Assembly: GCF_010093535.1 (NCBI RefSeq)
Contig: NW_022985167.1
Span: 33,415 to 97,414 of the forward strand
Source of the DNA: Lindgomyces ingoldianus
Lineage: Eukaryota > Ascomycota > Dothideomycetes > Pleosporales > Lindgomycetaceae
Reading direction: 5' to 3'
Length of the DNA: 64,000 nt
The translations under genes were made by a program, and so were the position numbers. Shown piece after piece: positions 12,032 through 21,566 of the stretch (its first letter is position 1; each line of letters starts with the position of its first letter). The notes beneath the pieces are model-generated. The model was not told the DNA's origin. It worked only from the letters and a program-made list of their open reading frames with translations, and searched no databases.

Positions 12032-12628
12032 TAAAGTGTAAAAGTAAGTAATGCTAGTACATTTAGTATTAATAGTAGCATTATGTTTAGTCTACTTCTA
12101 TGTAGAGCCTTATATAGTAATAAAGGTTATGTATAAAGCTTTTTTAGTATAATTACTTTTTTTTATACTATATTATATAGCTTCTAGGCTTAAGTGCCTT
12201 TAGTGCCTAGCTATAGTGTAATTCCCTTGTTCTTTAGTACTTATATAAGCTCCCTTTTAAATGTATAGCTAAGTGCTAAGAAGTTTTATAGTGTTTATTT
12301 TTTAAAATCTTTTATATATAAACTTAAAAAGGTAGCACCTTTTTAAGTTATTATATGTAAATTAGTAATTATATAACTTATATATAATTAAGTTTATAAG
12401 CTTATTAAAGCCTTTAATATGTTAATCTTATTATTCTAGTACTCTAGGCTAGTCTTATTTTGTAGTGTTACCTTTAATATCCCTATATCTTTTATAAGTT
12501 ATTTATATAATAAGAATTATTTCTTATTTTTTTTATTATTACATAGAGTTGTTAGTTGCTAGTAAGATTTTATTATAATAGTATAGTTAATTACTTTTCT
12601 AGTAAATTACACAGGTACTGCTGTTATC

Positions 12629-12858
12629 TAGCTGCTAGGTTGTGCAGCTTTAATAGCTTTAGTGTGCGCTTTACACTATCTTCTTTTTACTTTATACAGT
12701 AGCAGAGCTTGCTATATAATGTAAAGGATTAATCTGCTATTATTTAGCTACTAAGTTATACAGCTTTAATAGCTTTAGTGTGCGTCTTATACTATCTCCT
12801 TCTTACTTTATATAGTAGTAGAGCTTGCTGTATAATGTAAAGGATTAATCTACTATTC
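12629..12858. repeat. 116-bp tandem duplication
   Basis: Two direct copies with a period of 116 bp start at 12,629 (TAGCTGCTAGGTTG) and 12,745 (TAGCTACTAAGTT). They differ almost only by C/T and G/A transitions, consistent with RIP after duplication. No coding content is evident. Confidence 0.85.
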
Positions 12859-12859
12859 T

Positions 12860-12981
12860 AAAAAATAAGTAACTAAATAAAGTACCTTATAAGGCATAAG
12901 TGCTCTATTATTACTCTTTTTAAAAAATAAGTAATAAAATAAAGTACCTTATAAAGTATAAGTACTTTATTATTACTCTTA
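12860..12981. repeat. 62-bp tandem duplication
   Basis: Two direct copies with period 62 start at 12,860 and 12,922. Each contains AATAAAGTACCTTATAA and ends with TTATTATTACTCTT. They lie immediately next to the 116-bp duplication. The sequence is AT-rich and no gene is visible. Confidence 0.85.
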
Positions 12982-13204
12982 CTAATTTATAGTTAATTAA
13001 ATTAACTACTAATTAGTGTTAAATAGGCTTTAATAGCTAGCTGCTTATAGTATAAGCACTTAAGTAGTAAAAGTAAGAGTAGTGTACAGTGTGCACAGCA
13101 TATAAGATAGGTAAAGTAAGGGTAACATGTTTCTAGTTCTATTACTCTTGTCTTTTCTCTGTATAAAGAAAAAGGGGGATATCTAGATGTTTGCGCACAG
13201 AGGT

Positions 13205-13254
13205 TCGCGCACAAGCATCATGTGACATAGATACGTGGTCCTGCTTGTGCGCGA
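13205..13254. other. 13-bp perfect inverted repeat in a GC-rich island
   Basis: TCGCGCACAAGCA at 13,205-13,217 is repeated as its reverse complement at 13,242-13,254, separated by 24 bp. It lies in a short island of normal composition (about 13,185-13,295) enclosed by RIP-like AT-rich sequence, next to the broken edge of a Fot1 copy. It could be the end of a small non-autonomous transposon. Its function is unknown. Confidence 0.6.
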
Positions 13255-13295
13255 TCGCTCGTATCCAGATCGTGACGCTGCTGCTGCGTACAGAC

Positions 13296-14287
13296 ATAAA
13301 TAGTAATAATTTTATTTTTTTATAGTACTACTAGAAATTAAGCAAGTTATAGCTTTTATAGCTATTAATAATAAAAAGCTAATAAGCACTTATAACTTTT
13401 TTTTTATATACTTATTAAAGTGCTTTAACTACTATAGCCTAAGTTTATTTATTATTTAGCTATTTTTAAAGACTATAATAATCTAGTTTTAAAGTAGATT
13501 TTTTTTTATACTAAGTAAAAAAGTAATAGCAGCCTTTAAAAATAATAAAAAGTAAAATAGCTTACTTTATTATATTAATGCTTTAAATAACTATTATCTA
13601 CTTTTTATTACTTTACTATATTACTTTTAGCTGTTTTTGTTTTTTTAAAGCTATAATAACTACTTTAGTTAATATTTAGCTTATTATAAAACTTAACTTA
13701 TTAAAGTTATACATGTTTTTATTCTAGATACTATACTTAGCTTTTATATTAGCTACTAGGTAAAACTAGCTTTAAATAACTTTTAAATTTTTATAAAGCA
13801 CTTTTTTATAATTATACTTATAATTAAACTTTATTATAAACTTAAAGTAGTGCTTAACTTATATACTAGGCTAGTTTAAGCTAACCTAGCCTAGATTACA
13901 CTTTACACGCAAAGAATTAGCTATATTAGCTATAGCTATAAGCTTAAAAAAAATCTATGTATAATAAGCTTAAGTATATACTTAATAACTACTTTTTTTT
14001 AAGCTTAGTTAGATTTCTTAATTTAAGCTAGCATTTTACTTATAAAGGCTATCTAGTGTGTTAATTACTTAGTATTATATAAAAAAAACATTATAAATAG
14101 CTATAGTGTGTTATAAAAAAAGTTTTAAGTTTTATTTAAAAGCTTAAAAAGTAAGCTATATTTAATATTCTTTAGAAGATTTAATCTAGTGTTGTTGTTA
14201 AGGCATTATGTAGATAGGTAGAGTGTAGTAGAGGCTTAGTAAAAGTGGCTGGCTAACCTGTGTGGCCAGCTAACCTGTTAGGTACGT
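13296..14287 (-). mobile_element. truncated Fot1 copy
   Basis: The minus strand matches the left ~1 kb of the Fot1 element at 4853-6716 (to about its position 5853), including the inverted repeat (ACCTGTTAGGTACGT at the right edge) followed by TA (14,288-14,289). The right half of the transposase and the second TIR are missing. It is more heavily mutated than the first copy: the GGCCGGCC boxes have become GGCTGGCT and GGCCAGCT. Confidence 0.85.
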
Positions 14288-14289
14288 TA

Positions 14290-14482
14290 TATATAGCTAT
14301 AGCATTTTTTTTAAAAGTTTTATATTTTATTTAAAACTTTAAAGTGTAAGCTATATCTAATATTCTTTTAGTATGTCTAAGTAGTGTTATTAGAAATGCA
14401 TTAGTGTAGAAAGAGTAGTTTAGTAAAGTCTTAGTAAAAGTAAGTAACTTAGGTGTGTAAGCAACTTGCCTGTAAAGTATGT
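14290..14482 (-). mobile_element. end fragment of a related Fot1-like element
   Basis: About 190 bp align with the terminal 190 bp of the neighbouring Fot1 fragment, sharing the TAAGCTATATTTAATATTCT-like block, the GTAGA...AGTAAAAGTRRSTRRCT spacing and a terminal GTATGTTA. The TIR core differs, so it belongs to a diverged family or was mutated separately. It ends at 14,482 before TA. Confidence 0.55.
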
Positions 14483-15159
14483 TACTAAAAGTAGTAGTTT
14501 TAGTTAGCTTTTTAAGTAGTTTTTAAGTGCTAGTTACATTTAATTCTTTTCTAGTGTTTTACTTTAACACTATTATGTAGGAATGTTGCCCTTAAGCAGT
14601 ATACTAGCTTGTAGAGCAATTTAAATGTAAAGATAGGATAGTAAGTAGCATAGATAGCACTAAGAGCAAGCTTTTAGAGAAAGAGAGAAGTGTATTGTAA
14701 GAGAGACAAATTGCTGCTAAGCCTTACTTGTTAGGATTTATGCTTATATATAAAGCACAGGTCATGTGACCTCCAAACAGGTCAGGGGAGGCCATACTGG
14801 CCCGTTCTGGGACATCCGGCCTTACACTAGGCAATATCCTTTTGTTTCTAGCCTATCTTATAAAGAGTATTAATCTGTATACGCTCCTTGTACATTAATT
14901 GTTAATTTAGTGTCTTTAGCATTGTTGTACATTTTAGTGGTAGAGTAAGCTAAACAAGGGACATAAAGTTTGTTAGCAACCTACTTACAAAGAGTTATAA
15001 ATTATTCAGAACATTCTACGCACAGATGTTGGCTTGTGCACGCGGAACAGCCCGCTCAGGAGACCCCCCTGTATCCTGCACTCCACAACTACAAGCTTGC
15101 CGTATCCCGAGAAAGCACGCGTTTGCGATTGTTGACATGTGCCCCCTTTCTTCCCCGCC
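14483..15159. other. transition from RIP-like to normal DNA; possible LTR remnant
   Basis: AT-rich sequence gives way at about 14,760 to normal composition. The stretch 14,696-14,960 has LTR-like features: a TATATATAAA promoter motif at about 14,747 and repeated ACAGGTCA boxes near 14,758-14,785. No second copy in the window confirms this. The sequence after about 14,960 is the upstream region of the kinase-like gene. Confidence 0.35.
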
Positions 15160-16190
15160 ATGAAACCTCTCATCGTGCGAGACAAATATCAGCTAGACCT
15201 TCGACTAGGCAGTGGCTCGTACGGCGAAGTGTATCAAGGTAAGAGCATATCCAGTGGAACATTTATGACAACGACTGATTGATGCAGGCCATGACATCGA
15301 AACCGGCGAAGAAGTTGCTCTCAAACTCGAGTACAGCCAAGTTAGTCCTTCGCAGCTCGGAAATGAGGTCGAAATTTATAAAAAGCTGGATGGCGGACAT
15401 GGCATCCCCCGGGTATACTGGTACGGCTCCGAATGCGAGTTCAGAGTGATGGCATTTGAGCTCTTGGGGCCAAGTCTGGAGGACCTCTTCAACTACTGCG
15501 ACCGGAAATTCTCTCTAAAGACTGTACTGTTGCTCGTGGACCAGCTCATCCCTCGCTTCCAGCATATCCATTCGAAGGGGTACATTCACAGAGACATCAA
15601 ACCAGACAATCTGCTTATGGGTGTCGGCACACAAGGCAACACAGTCTACACGACGGATATTGGTCTGGCTAAAGAGATTGAGGATCCGGATAGGCGCACG
15701 TACTCAGTGGTCGGCACGCTGCGATATGCCAGCATCAACGCGCACTTAAGGAAAGGTGGGTGCAGCACAGTGTACAGGAGACGACTTTTAACGTGCTACT
15801 ACAGAGCAGTCCCCTCACGACGATATGGAATCGCTTGGATATGTCCTTTTGTACTTTCTTAAAGGCTCACTTCCCTAGCAGGGCCTGAAGTGTAAATCGA
15901 AGGACAAGGAGAAGATCATATTACAGAAGAAGCAGCAAGCAGAGGAGTGCGGCCTCTTCGAGGGAGCTTCCATTGAGTTCAAGAAATACTTTGAGCTCAT
16001 CCGCTCGGGCAAGGAACTCGACTATGGACGTTTACGACGCCTATTCCGCGGTTTGTTCTGTCGCCAGCACTTCCAGTATGACAACGTCTTTGATTGGACT
16101 ATACGAATGTTCCAGGAGAAGCTGAAAGCAGAGCAGGAGACGTCAGAGGCAGAACAAAATACGCCGGAAGCAGAACAGGAGACGAACTGA
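15160..16190 (+). pseudogene. casein kinase 1-like protein kinase, interrupted by one nonsense codon
   Basis: The three-exon model is 15,160-15,238, 15,288-15,755 and 15,805-16,190, with GT-AG introns of 49 nt each that keep phase. The predicted protein follows the CK1 family: glycine loop GSGSYGEVYQG, VALKLEY lysine, catalytic loop [15 protein letters not shown] in place of DFG, the CK1 signature [30 protein letters not shown] and LPxQGLK. The family Trp in LPWQGL is TAG at 15,876-15,878. The 104-codon frame after it is fully open to the TGA at 16,190 and has a Glu-rich tail. The change is TGG to TAG, a TpG-to-TpA transition typical of RIP. The linker between DIG and GTLRY is also shorter than usual. 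The housekeeping CK1 must lie elsewhere; this looks like a recently disabled divergent paralogue. Confidence 0.8.
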
Positions 16191-17225
16191 TACTCTCCAA
16201 CGAAATTCCAAACCCATGCAGATATGGTTAACAACTTGTGCTGCCCCTACGCAGCATTCTTGGCCTTGACAATGTGCTACAATTGAGTGCCAGGTATTTT
16301 CGTTTCCTTGAGCCTAATCACCTATGCTTCCACGTCCGCGACAGCATTGTCAGGATATTTCTTGTGCTCCAACAAATGGAAGTGAACCTCAGCGAATCGA
16401 ATCTAGCACCTGACCAGTCGTCGGCAAGTGGTTCAGCCGTTTTGTCATCGCTGCTATCCGACATATTGAAGACGATGCGGAAGAGATAGCTGCTAGTGCA
16501 ACCTCCATCACAGCATGCTCACATAAATGTCGAGCTACCTAGTCATGGCCGCCAGGCATTGACTCATTATTCCACACGGATGCTAGTGGTGCATCATCCC
16601 TACGAGTTATCATCCAGTCTTCGGTCTCATCGAGCGCCTGGACATACTGGCACAGATAAGCCACCTGTTTTGACGCCAAATGATGAGCCATCACAAGGAT
16701 ATCAGGGCTCTTGTGTCCATTCAGCTCGCACAAATGACGACGTTGTTCCACCAACAGGTCACGCTCCGAAGGCCCCCTGGCACCAGCTGTCTATACCATA
16801 CTCGCTATGCGTCATGCGCCGCTCACATCAAAATTCAGGCAGCAGAGAGGCGCTTGATGGAACGATATCCCGCCATTTTTCCTTCCGGTGAGCATGATTT
16901 GACTCACTGCACAGCACGTCGTTTCTCACAGCCTCCCTCGGTTACGGCCAAACTACCCTCCATGGCGGCTTCGTTCTCCAATTGGATATCTCCAGCTCGT
17001 CCGTAGGTGCGTCATCAAGGGCTTGTGACTCCTTGAGCCTGGCTTTGAAACGACGACGGATCGCCTAGGTCCGGCTCGTTTAGGGTGTGCTTCGTCAGGC
17101 AATTCGTCAGTCCATGAGGCGCTCCCTGGTGGTGGCGGATTCTGTACTCTCTCATGGTGAGGCTTTGATTACGCAGCTCTTTTGATCTCCATCCAGTCAT
17201 CTCCATGCCTGCCAAGCTACCTGAC
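16191..17225. other. normal-GC stretch without a recognisable gene
   Basis: Several short open frames lie on both strands (up to 131 codons at 16,496-16,891 on the plus strand), but none shows a domain, a plausible intron structure or consistent codon use. I see no assignable gene. A decayed host gene is possible. Confidence 0.5.
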
Positions 17226-18270
17226 CTTACCCTGACATAAGGTTGTTTTGGCTAGAGACAGAAATCCTTGGGTCAGGATTAAGCAAAGATACCAAGTAAT
17301 TAAGGAATTTGCTACTTCTACTAAGGATTATCCAGAAGTCTGATCCCGCGTATATATCTATGTTTAATTGTAGTTTGATGAAGCTGGTAGTCAGTCAATA
17401 TACACTCTTTCTATACGTTGAGATATTGTTAAGGTCTGTCCTAATAAACATTTAGTCTATAAGGGGCTTATGCATGAAAATTGTGAAGGTCGTAATAGAC
17501 ACTATTACTGGCTGGATATGCATAGTTTAATTTGCTTTCTTCGGACAGCATTGGGGATTGCGAAGGAAAGGAAAGTATTGCTGATACTAGGTCTAAAATC
17601 TAAGTTACTGAACACCCTGTGGCCCGGAATGGGACCGGTCAGACTTGCAACTCCGCGAGCTGTTTGGGCCCAATTTCAGACCCATTTCATGCTACTCAGG
17701 GATGAAATCAGGCACAATTAAAAGGAGCTCAGGGTTAAATCAGGCAGACTCACGCTGGCTCACGTCGGCTCAGTGCGAGCTCAGGAGTGCTCAGCCACAG
17801 CTCAAGCTGCTTACTCATAGCTCACGTTATACCCCTACGTAACTCATGTTTGAAAACAGAAGCAGATTTGATAGACTGTAGTTTTCACCGGAGAGTATGC
17901 CGCTATTAAGACATCTTCAGAAACTACGCTTACTGGGCGCTAGAACGCTTCTTTTGCTCAAGAACTGGCTTAATTTCCGAAGGTTCATGATTCACCACAT
18001 TGCTGTAGGGGTGGGTTTAATGCAATAGCTCAGGAATACAAGGATGTGACAGGAATTGCGATAGGGTGAATATTGGGCTGGAACATGGCTTTGGCAGCGG
18101 GCAAAGTTTTCTTTCTGACCCAGACAAAACCAGGATAGTGGGTGGTTGCCATAAGCAAGGAGTACTATAAATGCGGAAAGTGGGGCTACATTGCTTGTAA
18201 CTAAGGGATTTTGGAATGCTATATTGACGGGATTGCGGCAGAAATAGCTGGGTGGATCGGAAAGAACGTT
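17226..18270. other. retroelement debris and short repeats
   Basis: This moderately AT-rich stretch has three noticeable parts. At 17,235-17,440 there is an LTR-like segment starting TGACATAAGG with TATATATC and CTTTCTATACGTTGAGATAT motifs; it is unproven. At 17,727-17,824 seven GCTCA pentamers fall within 98 bp. At 18,156-18,203 the plus strand translates to YYKCGKWGYIACN, a retroelement-type CCHC knuckle in which the first Cys and the His are both Tyr, each explained by one RIP-type transition. I see no intact gene. Confidence 0.4.
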
Positions 18271-18278
18271 ATGACGAT
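18271..18278. repeat. left 8-bp target-site duplication of the hAT element
   Basis: ATGACGAT lies directly before the left inverted repeat and is identical to 21,420-21,427. Confidence 0.85.
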
Positions 18279-21200
18279 CATCGTTTCCAATAGTCGGTTA
18301 CTAGTAACTATTGGGTATATTTGAAGCCGTAACTGTACGTCTCGCCCGACTGACCAACTGATGGGGGGTGGGTTAAGTACAGTAACTGAGGGCTACTGTA
18401 ACAGCTTACTACTTAATAGCTTTATAACTAAAGGGTGTAGTTACTAAAGTTACTAGAGTTACTAGAGTTACTAGAGTTACTAGAGTTGTACCCCTTAAAT
18501 TATTATCTATATCCTTAAATATCCCTCTAGCAGAGATGTAAGCTATAAGCTTATTTAGCTTACTTTTAATAGCCTTATTTTAAATCTAATTATGTTAGAG
18601 TTACAAGGCCTTTATTATAGCTAAAGAAAGAAGGTTTTTATCTATTAATATAGTCCTCTATACTTTACTAAAGCACCTCTCACACTTACAAGAGGTAGCA
18701 GGTATAAATAAATAATTAAGAGTAACTTTATATAAAATAAGGTACTGTTTCTTGCCTATGTAATGCTACTAAGTTATAGAATCTCTATAAATTAGGTTCT
18801 TATTCTAAGCAATAAGAAGGTCTCTATGTATATTATTAAAATATGTTATTAGCTTGTTTAACATCTAGGCCTTCTTATAAGCCTAAGAGCTAGTCTGTAA
18901 GTAGAGGTTAACAGCTATAGTCTCTTTAAACTCTTTGTTATAATATTTACTACTTAGCGTTTTATAATAATAGAAGGCAGAGGTGTTAAGCTTAATTACC
19001 TTCTTCTTCTTTACATTAACATACTGTTAAAAGACATTTTTTAGAGATCTCTTAGCTTTTTTATACTAAGCTAGGTAAGCTAACTACTGCTCTTAAAACT
19101 AGAGTAGCTAAAGCTGCAGGTTAAAGGCAGTTGCAACATAGTACAGTAAAGACAGCTAATCTATTATAAGCTTAATAAAATACAACATAAGCTTCTGTAT
19201 TACAAACTTAGTAGCATTTTTAATGTAGAAGTAGTTAGGCTTATAAGCAACAGTGTCCTTAACTTTATAAAGTCTCTGCTAAAGGTGTTGTAAGTTAACA
19301 AGCGTCTACTAAAAACTCTTATACCTAAAAGTGCTAACATTGCCTTTAAGCCTTAAAGTTATCTAATAAAAGGGCTTAAAAAAGTTAGTAAGCTTTTTAA
19401 CTTTATTTTACTTATTACTTAAAAGGGTGTTAGCTAATAAGTTATAGTCTAGCTTATTTTTATCCTTCTTATTAACCTTATTACTGTCCTTATTAGCTTT
19501 GTTAGCAGTAATATTATTAGCGCCTAACAGAGCTCTCTACTAACGCGTGAACCTAGAGATTAGGTCTTAAAGCTTATAACAGCATAAGAGCATACAATAC
19601 ACAGAGTGCCACCTAATCCTGCTGTCCTGTATTAAATAGAGACTGCTAAATTACTAGAAGGGGTCCTTATTACTTAGCTTAGTTTATATAGTCCTAAACA
19701 GCTTACAGCGTTTATAAGATGTAAAAATAGTGTTTATAAAGTTATAAAGCTTTTTAACAACTCTATGCTTTCTATATAGTTAAAATTAATTCTAGGGCGC
19801 AGCCTAAGCTAACTCTTCTTTAAACTTACTAATGCTATTACTATATATTAGGGCCTTAACAACAAGGTTAATTATATAGCCCACGCAGTGTATATAGTGC
19901 TTAAAGGTGATAGAAATATTAGGGTAAAAGTTAAAGCTTATAATAAGCTTAGTGTTATTATTTATTACATTATTACCTATAAAGCAGCTAAACTAGAGGG
20001 CGATATTATAGTTGTTAATAACAAAAAGGATAGTAATAGCCTAATTAGCGCCTATATAGTCCCTAAGAAGGTTCTTAAAGCTAATAAGTAAATTCTAAAG
20101 TTAGTTATTTATATCTATAAGTTATTAAAATATAGTAATTTATAAAGATATTATAAAGTTTAAGAGGACCTTAGACAACGCACTAAGGGCTTAGCATACT
20201 AACAAAGTAGGCAACTACTGCTAGAAATAAAAAGTGGTTTAAAAAAGTCTATACATCTACACTTAACGCTACTCTACTAACAGCTAAATTTAGTATTAAT
20301 TAAACTTCTACTTTACATGCTTTTAAACTATCTACTATATAGCTAGAAAGAGTAGTTGTTAATAATAGTAAAGCTTTAAAAAGGTTAAGCTAATTCTATG
20401 TAATAAGACTCTAGACTTTAGCTAAGGTAGCTAAGTTAAAACTTATGTCTTATAGTATTACTTAGTCTACATACACCCTTAACAACAACGTCTCCTGCTA
20501 TAGCGTATAGCTCCCCCTAAAAGCACTACCTGCTGCCCGCAACGCTGCCTATAGATCTAGGGGCCCTAGGCGCCCTATTAGAAACAGCTAGCTACTTATA
20601 ACACTAATAGAGTACTCTTTCTAGAGATAGGTAGTAATATGTGTAGTAGAATTAACAGCTTTATAAGCTGTTATTAACTTTTTTAAGTAGTAGGTCTTAT
20701 AGAGCTAAAGCCTTATATGCTTACTAATAGTGTTAATATAAACTAGGTCTGCGCTGTAACACTAAATATTTAATAACTTAGCATTACTAGAGATCTAGCG
20801 CAGGTCCTGTACTTAATATCCTACCTGTGACGCTACTAGGGGCTTGTTAGTGTAGTGTATATTATTCTAGTCTACTAGAAACTTAACGCTGTTGTTCTAG
20901 CCTACTTTATAAAGAAAGGCCTTTAAAAGCAACTTAGCTAAAGCCTTAAGCGTTAAGGGCGTTAGGCCTAATAATATAATAAATAAAGATGTAGAGGGTG
21001 TTAGTAAGGTTGCTTTTGCCTTCTTAAGACAGCAGAACAACGCAAAGTAGGTGGCTGCAGCCTAGGTACTAGGGCTGGCTAACAACAACGTTAGGTGGCG
21101 AAGCGTACAATTCTAGGACGTCAAGAAGGACCTTATATTAATAGGTGTTAGGCTATAGCTAGAAGATAGAGAAAGTTAAGTTTATTATAGAGATTTAACA

Positions 21201-21419
21201 AATCTAGCATTTAATTTCTACAGCTTATTATAAGCGCTTTTAGCAGGTTTTATTTCTAGCCTTAACACTAATAAAATCTTTGTATAGGCTAGTTACTGCA
21301 GTAACTACAGCCTTATCTATTAGTTAGTTATAGAGGGAGGTCCCCTTACTAACCAACTGCCCAGGAATCCGACTGTTAGTAACAGTAACTAACAGTCAGA
21401 CCGACTATTGGGAACAATG
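18279..21419 (-). mobile_element. complete hAT-superfamily DNA transposon, RIP-degraded
   Basis: This 3,141-bp element is bounded by imperfect 19-bp terminal inverted repeats (left CATCGTTTCCAATAGTCGG; right, reverse complement, CATTGTTCCCAATAGTCGG; 17 of 19 match) and flanked by the 8-bp duplication ATGACGAT, the size hAT transposases make. Reading stops as Gln or Trp, the minus strand at about 20,140-19,780 resembles the hAT catalytic core. It contains YIGANQAITILFVINNYNI, FIGNNVINNNT (family FVxDNAxNND) and HYIHCVGYIINLVVKAL (family RxRCxGHxxNLxxKA). Near the left end is a subterminal array of a 9-bp repeat. It is not autonomous now. The AT-rich composition begins and ends inside the TIRs. 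Confidence 0.88.
18439..18488. repeat. 9-bp subterminal tandem repeats in the hAT element
   Basis: Five tandem units of GTTACTAGA (the first unit GTTACTAAA) lie about 160 bp inside the left end. hAT elements often carry short subterminal repeats bound by transposase, so this is a plausible binding array. That role is inferred. Confidence 0.75.
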
Positions 21420-21427
21420 ATGACGAT
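21420..21427. repeat. right 8-bp target-site duplication of the hAT element
   Basis: ATGACGAT directly after the right inverted repeat is identical to 18,271-18,278. Confidence 0.85.
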
Positions 21428-21566
21428 TGGCATGTTCCTTTCTGCACGCTTGCCAGGGCTTCATGGATGGTAAGCAGAAATTTGACACAGAAAGATCTTT
21501 GCTAAACATTGCTTTGAAAATCTAGAATTATTTGCCATTGAAGGTCTTCGTTTACAATTATCCATA

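Larger units (their letters stand above)
12032..13295. other. AT-rich unassigned stretch
   Basis: This is RIP-like AT-rich DNA with no recognisable domain in any frame apart from the two tandem duplications and the GC-rich island at its right end (13,185-13,295). It may be a decayed element that I could not classify. Confidence 0.6.
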
